From Eubacteriales Family XIII. Incertae Sedis bacterium (lineage in GTDB: Bacteria; Bacillota; Clostridia; Peptostreptococcales; Anaerovoracaceae): DNA of 5,254 nucleotides. The position numbers and the translations under genes are program-made. Position 1 is the stretch's first letter. Each line of letters starts with the position of its first letter. The notes beneath the pieces were generated by a model, which was not told the origin of the DNA, made no database searches, and saw only the letters and a program-made list of their open reading frames with translations. Location: positions 1 to 5,254 of the forward strand of contig JAITNA010000076.1 of the NCBI GenBank assembly GCA_031290715.1. Direction: 5' to 3'. Of the stretch, positions 1 through 5,245 are shown in pieces.

Positions 1-420
1 AAGATGAAGATCAGCGAAAACGTGGAGAAAATCACAAACCCGGGCTTCAAGAAGCTCTACCGGCTTTTTGATAAGAATAACGGCCGCATGATGGCGGATG
101 TGACCACGCTCGCGCACGAGAACGCGCCGGCCGGCGACGATTACACGATTTTTGACACTTCGTTCACCTGGAAAAGAAAGCGCCTGTCGGGCTTTGTCGC
201 GAAAGATATCCGTGTGCAGGTTTTTGACAGCGGGCGCCGCGTGTACGAAAGCCCGTCCATCGACGCGATTCGCGCGCATTGCCTGGAGCAGATCGGGACA
301 CTTTGGGAGGAAACGCTTCGCTTTGAAAACCCGCAGGACTACTACGTCGACCTCTCGCAGGAACTATGGGAGCTCCGGACGGCGCTCATCGAGCGGTATC
401 AAAACTCCTCCTCGTCGTAG
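1..420 (+). CDS. pncB: Nicotinate phosphoribosyltransferase, C-terminal part (5' end outside window)
   Basis: This is the last 139 residues of a cytosolic NAD-salvage enzyme that joins nicotinate to phosphoribosyl pyrophosphate, giving nicotinate mononucleotide with ATP use. The visible part opens with the family motif KISEN-x-EKITNPG-x-KK (residues 3-17), followed by YRLFDKNNGRMMADV, typical of the segment joining the barrel to the C-terminal domain of the clostridial/PncB2-type enzymes. The C-terminal domain continues with a conserved-looking region around DFDTSFTWKRK-like and ENPQDYYVDLS sequence before a serine-rich tail. The reading frame is open to the first base, and the ATG at position 4 lies inside the conserved motif, so it is an internal methionine and not the start. 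Catalytic residues are upstream and cannot be checked. The gene converges on ilvN and overlaps its stop by 22 bp, and no terminator is seen after it. The family call is firm; the subtype is inference. Confidence 0.9.
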   Translation, partial: KMKISENVEKITNPGFKKLYRLFDKNNGRMMADVTTLAHENAPAGDDYTIFDTSFTWKRKRLSGFVAKDIRVQVFDSGRRVYESPSIDAIRAHCLEQIGTLWEETLRFENPQDYYVDLSQELWELRTALIERYQNSSSS

Positions 421-902
421 ACGGTCCCCTCGCCTTTTTGAAGCGCGATGGTGCCGGTGCGGACAAGCTCGAGGATTTCATATTTGGAGAGCAGGTCGAG
501 CAGCAGATTCACCTTCGGCGTGCGGTCGTCGAACTCGATCATGAGGGTCGTGTGGGAGATGTCGACGATCTCGCAGTTCATGATCTTGACGAGATCGTAG
601 ATTTCGCCGCGCCGATCGGGGTCGATCTTGACCTTGACGAGAACGAGGTCGCGCTGCACCATGGCCTCGGCGTTCAGTTGCCGCACCGTGCGCACATCGA
701 TGAGCTTGGACAGCTGTTTCGTCACCTGCTCGGCGATATAGTCGTCGCCGTCCACGACGATCGTCACGCGGGATACGCTCGTGTCGTCCGTTTCCCCGAC
801 CGCGAGCGAGTCGATGTTGAAGCCCCTGCGGGCAAACAGCCCGGAAATCCGCGCGAGTACGCCCGCTTTGTTTTCCACCAATGCCGATATGTAATGTTTC
901 AT
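399..902 (-). CDS. ilvN: Acetolactate synthase small (regulatory) subunit
   Basis: This 167-residue protein is the regulatory partner of the large catalytic subunit (IlvB/IlvI) in the first common step of valine, leucine and isoleucine synthesis. It activates the enzyme and carries valine feedback inhibition. The N-terminal ACT domain (about residues 3-75) contains NKAGVLARISGLFARRGFNI (11-30). Its Asn11, Gly14 and Asn29 line up with the valine-site residues of E. coli IlvH, so feedback sensitivity is expected. The C-terminal domain covers about residues 80-160 (RDLVLVKVKID, EIVDISHTTLMIEF, LELVRTGTIAL). The length matches the family (~160-170). I place the start at the ATG at 902. The frame is open further upstream to 935, but that would run into ilvE and add residues the family lacks, whereas the ATG at 902 has a good ribosome binding site and gives E. 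coli-like numbering. It lies 14 bp after ilvE, evidently in one operon. The catalytic subunit gene is not in the window. The gene symbol could equally be ilvH. Confidence 0.95.
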   Translation of the reverse strand: MKHYISALVENKAGVLARISGLFARRGFNIDSLAVGETDDTSVSRVTIVVDGDDYIAEQVTKQLSKLIDVRTVRQLNAEAMVQRDLVLVKVKIDPDRRGEIYDLVKIMNCEIVDISHTTLMIEFDDRTPKVNLLLDLLSKYEILELVRTGTIALQKGEGTVYDEEEF

Positions 903-910
903 TTTGCGTT

Positions 911-916
911 TCCTCT
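911..916 (-). promoter_or_regulatory. Ribosome binding site of ilvN, overlapping the ilvE stop region
   Basis: On the minus strand AGAGGA lies 8 nt before the ATG at 902, directly after the TAA of ilvE at 917-919. It supports the ATG at 902 over the longer in-frame start at 935, which would sit inside ilvE without its own site. The closeness to the ilvE stop suggests that translation of the two genes is coupled. Confidence 0.8.
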
Positions 917-1993
917 TTACAGCCGTACAGTCCATCCGTAGGGGTCGGCCAGACGCCCGCTCTGAATCCCCGTGATGGTATCATACAAATCCTGCGACAG
1001 CGGCCCGATCCTGCCCTCGTTGATGGTGATACGGTTTTCCTTCCAAAGCATTTCGCCCACGGGGGAAATCACGGCCGCCGTTCCGGACGCAAACACTTCC
1101 GACAGCGCGCCGGAGTCCGCCGCCGCGTATACCTCGTCGATCGTGAAGCGTTCCTCGCGCACCGTGACGCCGCGGTCTTTGAGAATCGTGATCACGGAGT
1201 CGCGCGTAATGCCCGGCAAAATCGTCCCCTCGAGCGGCGCGGTAAAGACCTCCCCGCCAATTACAAAAAACGCGTTGGAGGTGCCGATCTCCTCGACGTA
1301 CCTACGCTCCCTGCCGTCGAGCCAAAGCACCTGCGTGAATCCCTTTTTGTGCGCCTTCACTTGGGATTTCAGGCTGGCCGCGTAGTTGCCGCCGATCTTC
1401 GCGTAGCCTGTCGACCCAAGCACGGCGCGGACGTATTCGTCCTCAACGAAAATTTTCGTCGGCTTCAAACCTTCCTTGTAATAGGGTCCCACCGGCGAAA
1501 GAATGATGATGAATTTGTACTGATCCGCGGGACGGACGCCAAGGAACGGCTCGGTCGCGATGATGTACGGCCGGATGTACAGCGAGGTCCCCGGATAGTC
1601 CGGCACCCAGTCCGCGTCCACGGAAACAAGCGCTTTGATGGCCGCCACGTAAAGCTCCTCGTCCATGAACGGAATGCAAAGGCGGTCGTTCGTCAGATTG
1701 GTGCGCTTCGCGTTCATATCGGGGCGAAACAGCTGTACATGGCCGGCTTCCGTCCGGTACGTTTTGAGCCCCTCAAACATCTCCTGCGCATAGTGCAGCA
1801 CCGCCGCGGCCGGGTCGAGCGAAAGCGGGCCGTAGGGGACAATGACCGGGTCGTGCCAGCCGGCGCCCTCGTCATAGTCCAAAATAAACATATGGTCCGT
1901 GAACTCCTCCCCGAAGCCCAGCGCGGCCGGGTCGGGTTTGGCTTTCGGGTTCGGCGTCTTGGTAATCTTCAACTCTTTTAGCAGGTCTGACAT
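917..1993 (-). CDS. ilvE: Branched-chain amino acid aminotransferase
   Basis: This 358-residue PLP enzyme of fold type IV interconverts valine, leucine and isoleucine with their 2-oxo acids, using 2-oxoglutarate/glutamate. It acts last in synthesis and first in breakdown. In order from the ATG at 1993: MFEGLKTYR (about 72-80), RPYI (141-144, predicted substrate/cofactor region), the PLP-binding lysine in GYAKIGGNYAAS (Lys199), the QVLWLDG strand, EIGTSN (235-240, with Glu235 expected to contact the pyridine nitrogen), LEGTILPGITR (254-264) and the phosphate-binding SGTAA (303-307). The long eukaryote-like layout with KIGGNY marks it as a BCAT type II enzyme, unlike the shorter E. coli IlvE. 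An upstream in-frame GTG at 2005 was not chosen because the GAGGAG site lies between it and the ATG. It has its own promoter and is followed by ilvN after 14 bp, so aminotransferase and acetolactate synthase regulator are made together. All expected motifs are present and nothing looks broken. Confidence 0.95.
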   Translation of the reverse strand: MSDLLKELKITKTPNPKAKPDPAALGFGEEFTDHMFILDYDEGAGWHDPVIVPYGPLSLDPAAAVLHYAQEMFEGLKTYRTEAGHVQLFRPDMNAKRTNLTNDRLCIPFMDEELYVAAIKALVSVDADWVPDYPGTSLYIRPYIIATEPFLGVRPADQYKFIIILSPVGPYYKEGLKPTKIFVEDEYVRAVLGSTGYAKIGGNYAASLKSQVKAHKKGFTQVLWLDGRERRYVEEIGTSNAFFVIGGEVFTAPLEGTILPGITRDSVITILKDRGVTVREERFTIDEVYAAADSGALSEVFASGTAAVISPVGEMLWKENRITINEGRIGPLSQDLYDTITGIQSGRLADPYGWTVRL

Positions 1994-1997
1994 GGCT

Positions 1998-2003
1998 CTC
2001 CTC
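1998..2003 (-). promoter_or_regulatory. Ribosome binding site of ilvE
   Basis: GAGGAG on the minus strand, 4 nt before the ATG at 1993. The spacing is slightly short, but the match is strong. It rules out the upstream GTG at 2003-2005, whose codon overlaps the site, as the main start. Confidence 0.75.
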
Positions 2004-2031
2004 ACAGGTCCCGGGAAATATCGCTCCGTAA

Positions 2032-2061
2032 ATTATAGCACGGTATCAGCGTTTCCGTGAA
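2032..2061 (-). promoter_or_regulatory. Promoter of the ilvE-ilvN operon
   Basis: On the minus strand a perfect TATAAT lies at 2037-2032, preceded by TGC, i.e. an extended -10 element. A fair -35 hexamer TTCACG (2061-2056; four of six consensus bases) lies 18 bp upstream. The predicted start is near 2025, leaving a leader of about 32 nt before the ilvE ATG. That is too short for a T-box or peptide attenuator, so control by amino acid supply, if any, would act at this promoter or through IlvN. The promoter lies in the 83-bp gap after the uvrA stop. Confidence 0.7.
2039..2059. repeat. Short inverted repeat inside the ilvE promoter
   Basis: CACGG (2039-2043) and CCGTG (2055-2059) form a perfect 5-bp inverted repeat with 11 bases between. 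It lies between and partly over the -35 and -10 elements of the ilvE promoter. It may be an operator, or a weak hairpin at the end of the uvrA transcript; no T-run follows directly, so a terminator role is doubtful. Arms this short could also be chance. Confidence 0.3.
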
Positions 2062-2076
2062 AAGCTATTTCAATAA

Positions 2077-4929
2077 TTACTTCAAGACTTTTTTCAAAAA
2101 TTGCCCTGTATACGACCTCTTGTTTTTCGCGACCTCCTCCGGCGTGCCCGTCGCGACGATGCCGCCGCCCATGTCGCCGCCGTCCGGCCCCAGATCGATG
2201 ATATAATCGGCCCGCTTGACAACATCGAGGTTGTGTTCAATGACGACGACCGTATTCCCCGCGTCCACAAGGCGGTCGAGCACCTGCGCGAGCTTGTCGA
2301 TGTCCGCGAAGTGCAGGCCCGTCGTCGGCTCGTCGAGAATGTACATCGTCTTGCCCGTGCTGCGCCGCGACAGCTCCGTCGCGAGCTTCACGCGCTGCGC
2401 TTCGCCGCCCGACAGCTGCGTCGAGGGCTGCCCGAGCTTGATGTACCCAAGGCCGACGTCCGAAAGCGTTTCAATCTGCCGGATGATACTCGGGATATTC
2501 TTGAAAAACTCAAGTGCTTCGTCCACGGTCATCTCTAATACATCGTAGATATTCTTGCCCTTGTATTTGACCTCGAGCGTTTCGCGGTTGTACCGGTGCC
2601 CTTTGCAAACCTCGCAGGGCACGTACACATCCGGCAGAAAGTGCATCTCGATCTTGATGATGCCATCTCCCTTGCACGCTTCGCAGCGCCCGCCCTTGAC
2701 GTTGAAGCTGAACCGCCCTTTCTCATAGCCGCGGACCTTCGCCTCGGACAAACCCGCAAAAAGATCCCGGATGTTCGTGAACACGCCCGTATAGGTAGCG
2801 GGATTGGACCTCGGCGTGCGGCCGATCGGCGCCTGATCGATGTCGATCACCTTGTCGAGGTGCTCCGCGCCGATGATCTCCTTGTACGCGCCGGGCAGCG
2901 TCTTTGCCCGATTGAGCTGACGCGCCAGCGCTTTGTGCAGGATTTGGTTGACGAGCGAGGATTTCCCGGAGCCCGACACGCCTGTCACGCACACGAATTT
3001 CCCAAGAGGGAAAGTAACATCGATCTTTTTCAGGTTGTTCTCCGCCGCGCCCTTGACGACGACTTCAAGGCCGTTGCCGATCCGCCGCGTTTTCGGAACC
3101 TCGATCTGTTTGACCCCGGACAAATACTGTCCCGTGATCGATTCCTTGCATTTCATAATATCCTGCACGCCGCCTTCCGCGACGACATATCCGCCGCTGA
3201 CGCCCGCGCCGGGCCCAATGTCCACGATATGGTCCGCGGCAAACATCGTTTCCTCGTCATGCTCGACGACGATGAGGGTATTGCCGAGATCCGTCAGATC
3301 CCGCAGGGCTTTCAGCAGCTTGACATTATCCTTTTGGTGCAGTCCGATACTCGGTTCGTCAAGGATGTACATCACGCCGACAAGCGAACTGCCGATTTGC
3401 GTCGCAAGCCGAATACGCTGTGCCTCTCCGCCCGAAAGCGTCCCCGCGCTGCGCGACAGCGTCAAATAGTCGAGCCCGACGTTTACAAGAAAAGAAAACC
3501 GCGCTTGAATCTCCTTGAGGATTTGACGGGCAATCTGCGCGTCCTTGTCGGAAAGCTTCATCGCGTCCGTGAATTCGCTCGCGCGGCGCACGGACATATC
3601 GGAAAGCTCCGCAATATTTTTGCCCGCCACCGTGACCGCCAATACCTCCGGCTTCAGTCGCTTGCCGCCGCACGTATCGCAGGGCTCCAGCCGCATGTAC
3701 TGCTCCATCTTTTCCTTGATGTAGTCCGAAGTCGATTCGCGGTAACGCCGCTCCATATTGGTCAGCACGCCTTCAAAGGGATGATCCATCCGGGACGTGC
3801 GCCCCGTGCTTCTGCTTTTGTAGGTATATTTCAAATGGCGGCCGGCCGTGCCGTGCAGGACCTCCTCCCGGAACTTCGGCGGCAGATCCCGCCACGGGAG
3901 GTGCAGATCCGTCTTGTACTCGATCGCGAGGGCGTCGATCATCTGCCGATAGAACCCCGCAAATTCCATGCTCGCGAACACGCTCGCCAACGCCCCGCCC
4001 GGAATGCTTTTTTGCGGTTCTGTAATAATAAGATTGGGGTCGATCTGCTGAATGTAGCCGAGCCCGTTGCAAACAGGGCAGGCCCCGAACGGCGAGTTGA
4101 ACGAGAACATCCGCGGCTCCAATTCCTCAATGCTGACGCCGTGTTCGGGGCAGGCGAGCTTGGCAGAAAAGACCTTCTCCTCCTCATAGGCCTGATCGTC
4201 CCGCTCCGGCCATGCGATATGGGCGGTGACAAGCCCCTCGCCGTGGGCAATCGCCGTTTCGACGGACTCCGCGATGCGTCCCGCGATGTTTTCCTTTATC
4301 ATAATGCGGTCCACGACGATTTCAATCGTGTGTTTGAAATTCTTGTCAAGGCTGATCTCGTCCTCCCCGAGCGTCTTGATCGCGCCGTCGACGCGCACAC
4401 GCGTGAAGCCTTCTTTTCGGATCGTTTCGAGAACCTTTTCATGCGTCCCCTTGCGGCTGCGCACCACGGGGGCGAGCAAGGTCACGCGCGTCCCCTCGGG
4501 GTGCCCGGCGAGGATGTCCGCGATTTGATCCACCGCCTGAGAACTGATCTCGCGGCCGCAGATCGGGCAATGCGGCACGCCGATACGCGCATACATGAGC
4601 CGCAAATAATCGTGAATCTCCGTTACCGTACCCACCGTCGAGCGCGGGTTGTTGTGCGTCGACTTCTGGTCGATCGAAATCGCCGGCGACAGCCCCTCGA
4701 TGAATTCGACATCCGGCTTCTCCATGCGCCCGAGGAACATCCGCGCGTAAGAGGAAAGGCTCTCGACATAACGCCGCTGCCCCTCCGCGTAGATCGTGTC
4801 AAACGCCAGCGAAGACTTCCCCGACCCGGACAGGCCGGTCAGCACAACGAATTTGTCGCGCGGAATCCTGACGTCTATGTTCTTGAGATTGTGCTCGTTC
4901 GCACCCTTGATAAATAAATCCTTCGCCAC
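2077..4929 (-). CDS. uvrA: UvrABC excinuclease subunit A
   Basis: This 950-residue DNA-binding ATPase acts as a dimer with UvrB in the damage-search step of nucleotide excision repair, then loads UvrB on the lesion. The length fits the family (E. coli 940). Module I has Walker A GLSGSGKSS (32-40), signature LSGGEAQRIRLA (498-509), Walker B YILDEPSIGLH (521-531) and His557 of the H-loop. Module II has Walker A GVSGSGKSS (650-658), signature LSGGEAQRVKLA (839-850), Walker B YILDEPTTGLH (864-873) and His899. The damage-binding zinc module is intact: Cys749, 752, 772, 775. The first zinc module reads Cys260, His263, Cys284, Cys287, with His in place of the second Cys. Further CxxC pairs are at 121-124 and 417-420. 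The start is GTG at 4929; an in-frame TGA lies eight codons upstream and no ATG falls between, and family N-termini begin at the same place. The ribosome binding site is weak. Its usual partner uvrB is not in the window. No LexA-type box was found upstream. Confidence 0.98.
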   Translation of the reverse strand: MAKDLFIKGANEHNLKNIDVRIPRDKFVVLTGLSGSGKSSLAFDTIYAEGQRRYVESLSSYARMFLGRMEKPDVEFIEGLSPAISIDQKSTHNNPRSTVGTVTEIHDYLRLMYARIGVPHCPICGREISSQAVDQIADILAGHPEGTRVTLLAPVVRSRKGTHEKVLETIRKEGFTRVRVDGAIKTLGEDEISLDKNFKHTIEIVVDRIMIKENIAGRIAESVETAIAHGEGLVTAHIAWPERDDQAYEEEKVFSAKLACPEHGVSIEELEPRMFSFNSPFGACPVCNGLGYIQQIDPNLIITEPQKSIPGGALASVFASMEFAGFYRQMIDALAIEYKTDLHLPWRDLPPKFREEVLHGTAGRHLKYTYKSRSTGRTSRMDHPFEGVLTNMERRYRESTSDYIKEKMEQYMRLEPCDTCGGKRLKPEVLAVTVAGKNIAELSDMSVRRASEFTDAMKLSDKDAQIARQILKEIQARFSFLVNVGLDYLTLSRSAGTLSGGEAQRIRLATQIGSSLVGVMYILDEPSIGLHQKDNVKLLKALRDLTDLGNTLIVVEHDEETMFAADHIVDIGPGAGVSGGYVVAEGGVQDIMKCKESITGQYLSGVKQIEVPKTRRIGNGLEVVVKGAAENNLKKIDVTFPLGKFVCVTGVSGSGKSSLVNQILHKALARQLNRAKTLPGAYKEIIGAEHLDKVIDIDQAPIGRTPRSNPATYTGVFTNIRDLFAGLSEAKVRGYEKGRFSFNVKGGRCEACKGDGIIKIEMHFLPDVYVPCEVCKGHRYNRETLEVKYKGKNIYDVLEMTVDEALEFFKNIPSIIRQIETLSDVGLGYIKLGQPSTQLSGGEAQRVKLATELSRRSTGKTMYILDEPTTGLHFADIDKLAQVLDRLVDAGNTVVVIEHNLDVVKRADYIIDLGPDGGDMGGGIVATGTPEEVAKNKRSYTGQFLKKVLK

Positions 4930-4935
4930 CGCAGT

Positions 4936-4942
4936 TCCATCC
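4936..4942 (-). promoter_or_regulatory. Weak ribosome binding site of uvrA
   Basis: GGATGGA on the minus strand, 6 nt before the GTG start at 4929. The match to the Shine-Dalgarno consensus is only partial. Together with the GTG start this suggests modest translation of uvrA. No better start codon exists downstream without losing the conserved N-terminus. Confidence 0.45.
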
Positions 4943-4962
4943 GTTCCGTTTCATCCGTCATC

Positions 4963-4991
4963 TTGACAATAAATTTCAATATTGATAAAAT
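4963..4991 (+). promoter_or_regulatory. Strong promoter for the putative antisense RNA
   Basis: A perfect -35 TTGACA (4963-4968), a 17-bp spacer and a -10 TAAAAT (4986-4991, five of six) form a near-consensus housekeeping promoter. It points away from uvrA towards the small toxin gene, with a predicted start at about 4996-4998. No protein-coding gene follows on this strand, so the product is most likely a small RNA. It lies only 34 bp from the uvrA start codon, in the zone where a uvrA promoter would also be expected. Confidence 0.8.
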
Positions 4992-5000
4992 ACTCACAAA

Positions 5001-5035
5001 GGTTGCCAAGTGGTGTGGCGAATACCTTACAGAAA
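5001..5035 (+). repeat. Left arm of a 35-nt imperfect inverted repeat around the toxin gene
   Basis: The arm begins GGTTGCCAAG (5001-5010) and ends ACAGAAA (5029-5035). The same two blocks occur, in inverted orientation, in the toxin leader at 5171-5205 with almost equal spacing (18 against 17 nt). The middle is not conserved. In the antisense RNA this arm is the 5' stem-loop; its complement would lie in a read-through toxin mRNA 3' region. Confidence 0.6.
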
Positions 5036-5057
5036 CAATGTGTTTAGTTTCATAAAG

Positions 5058-5097
5058 AGTACCGCTTTTACCTGAAGCGGTACTACTTCTTTTTCTT
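5058..5097 (+). terminator. Rho-independent terminator of the antisense RNA
   Basis: A perfect 10-bp stem, AGTACCGCTT (5058-5067) with AAGCGGTACT (5075-5084), has a 7-nt loop and is followed on the plus strand by the T-rich run CTTCTTTTTCTT (5086-5097). Read on the minus strand, the same hairpin begins in the toxin stop codon and is followed only by CTTTATG, so it would be a poor terminator for the toxin mRNA. The T-run is also the toxin's lysine codons read in reverse, so one stretch serves two functions. Confidence 0.85.
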
Positions 5098-5160
5098 ACA
5101 AAGAAGCAGCATCAAGGCTACAAGTGCAATAACATCAATTGTTATTTCAAATGTCACCAT
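5083..5160 (-). CDS. Putative holin-like small membrane toxin of a type I toxin-antitoxin system
   Basis: This 25-residue peptide starts MVTFEITID, continues with a hydrophobic stretch IALVALMLLLC (about residues 11-21) and ends in four lysines, giving a single membrane-spanning helix with a positive tail. The MVTFE/MVTYE opening is characteristic of the short 'putative holin-like toxin' family of Firmicutes, loosely related in design to TxpA and BsrG; such peptides act at the membrane. The case for a real gene is strong for its size: a near-consensus promoter at 5217-5245, a predicted ~50-nt leader, the ribosome binding site AAAGGAG at 6 nt from the ATG, and a promoter-driven antisense RNA facing it. 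The peptide is shorter than most family members (around 30 or more), and the helix of about 16-17 residues including Asp9 is short for a full membrane span. It lies upstream of uvrA on the same strand. The family assignment is from memory of motif and context, and toxicity is inferred. Confidence 0.75.
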   Translation of the reverse strand: MVTFEITIDVIALVALMLLLCKKKK

Positions 5161-5166
5161 ACGCGG

Positions 5167-5173
5167 CTCCTTT
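5167..5173 (-). promoter_or_regulatory. Ribosome binding site of the toxin gene
   Basis: AAAGGAG on the minus strand, 6 nt before the ATG at 5160, is the best Shine-Dalgarno match in the window. The leader just upstream contains CTTTC (minus strand, 5187-5183), which can pair with GAAAG (5175-5171) around a 7-nt loop. That would hide the 5' half of the site and could damp translation. Confidence 0.75.
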
Positions 5174-5205
5174 CTGTTTCCGAAAGCACCCGCCCTTGGC
5201 AAACC
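5171..5205 (-). repeat. Right arm of the 35-nt imperfect inverted repeat (toxin leader)
   Basis: On the minus strand the toxin leader reads GGTTTGCCAAG (5205-5195), then 17 nt, then ACAGAAA (5177-5171). The latter touches the ribosome binding site. It matches the arm at 5001-5035 with one extra T in the first block. The segment can also fold on itself: GTTT-G-CC (5204-5198) with GG-AAAC (5181-5176). Confidence 0.6.
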
Positions 5206-5216
5206 CCTGCGCACGT

Positions 5217-5245
5217 ATTATATCAAATCATATAGCGGCAATCAA
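5217..5245 (-). promoter_or_regulatory. Promoter of the toxin gene
   Basis: On the minus strand TTGATT (5245-5240) and a perfect TATAAT (5222-5217) are separated by exactly 17 bp. Transcription should begin near 5210, leaving a leader of about 50 nt. The promoter faces the antisense promoter at 4963-4991 across about 220 bp, as in convergent type I toxin-antitoxin loci. Confidence 0.8.

Larger units (their letters stand above)
4998..5097 (+). ncRNA. Putative antisense RNA antitoxin, about 100 nt
   Basis: The transcript predicted from the promoter at 4963-4991 runs to the hairpin and T-run at 5058-5097. It has no credible ORF; the only ATG-led frame, at 5038, has five codons. Its 5' end can fold into a stem-loop: AAGGT (4999-5003) with ACCTT (5024-5028), and GCCA (5005-5008) with TGGC (5016-5019) around a 7-nt loop. 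Its 3' end is fully complementary to the end of the toxin ORF (stop codon and lysine codons, 5083-5097) and to the toxin mRNA 3' region beyond. This is the geometry of RatA and SR4, which in Bacillus subtilis pair with the 3' ends of the txpA and bsrG mRNAs, promoting decay and, for SR4, limiting translation. The role here is inferred from position, promoter and terminator; the exact ends are predictions. Confidence 0.7.

Noticed and set aside
903..935. Longer ilvN start at 935
   Set aside because: It would overlap the ilvE coding end, add 11 residues (MDCTAVKRKRK) not found in the family, and ignore the good ribosome binding site before the ATG at 902.
366..941. Plus-strand open frame of 191 codons opposite ilvN
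   Set aside because: It is an antisense shadow of ilvN with no family features.
881..1981. Plus-strand open frame of 366 codons opposite ilvE
   Set aside because: ilvE is certain from its PLP-site and substrate motifs; the opposite frame is arginine- and histidine-rich and typical of GC-rich antisense frames.
1994..2031. T-box riboswitch or leader-peptide attenuator for ilvE
   Set aside because: The predicted leader is only about 32 nt and lacks a T-box sequence, specifier stem or terminator.
2596..4917. Long plus-strand open frame of 773 codons opposite uvrA
   Set aside because: It is the antisense shadow of uvrA, which has full family motifs across the same span; the shadow has no recognisable domains and no ribosome binding site that I can see.
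4935..4959. Short direct repeat (TTCCATCCGT and TTTCATCCGT)
   Set aside because: Two imperfect 10-base copies 14 bp apart just upstream of uvrA; too short and too few to support a function.
4931..4960. LexA-type SOS box upstream of uvrA
   Set aside because: GGAAC occurs twice here, but as a direct repeat; no GAAC-N4-GTTC palindrome is present in the upstream region.
5038..5055. Tiny plus-strand ORF in the antisense RNA (ATG, five codons)
   Set aside because: It is too short and has no Shine-Dalgarno sequence at a suitable distance; the RNA is better read as noncoding.
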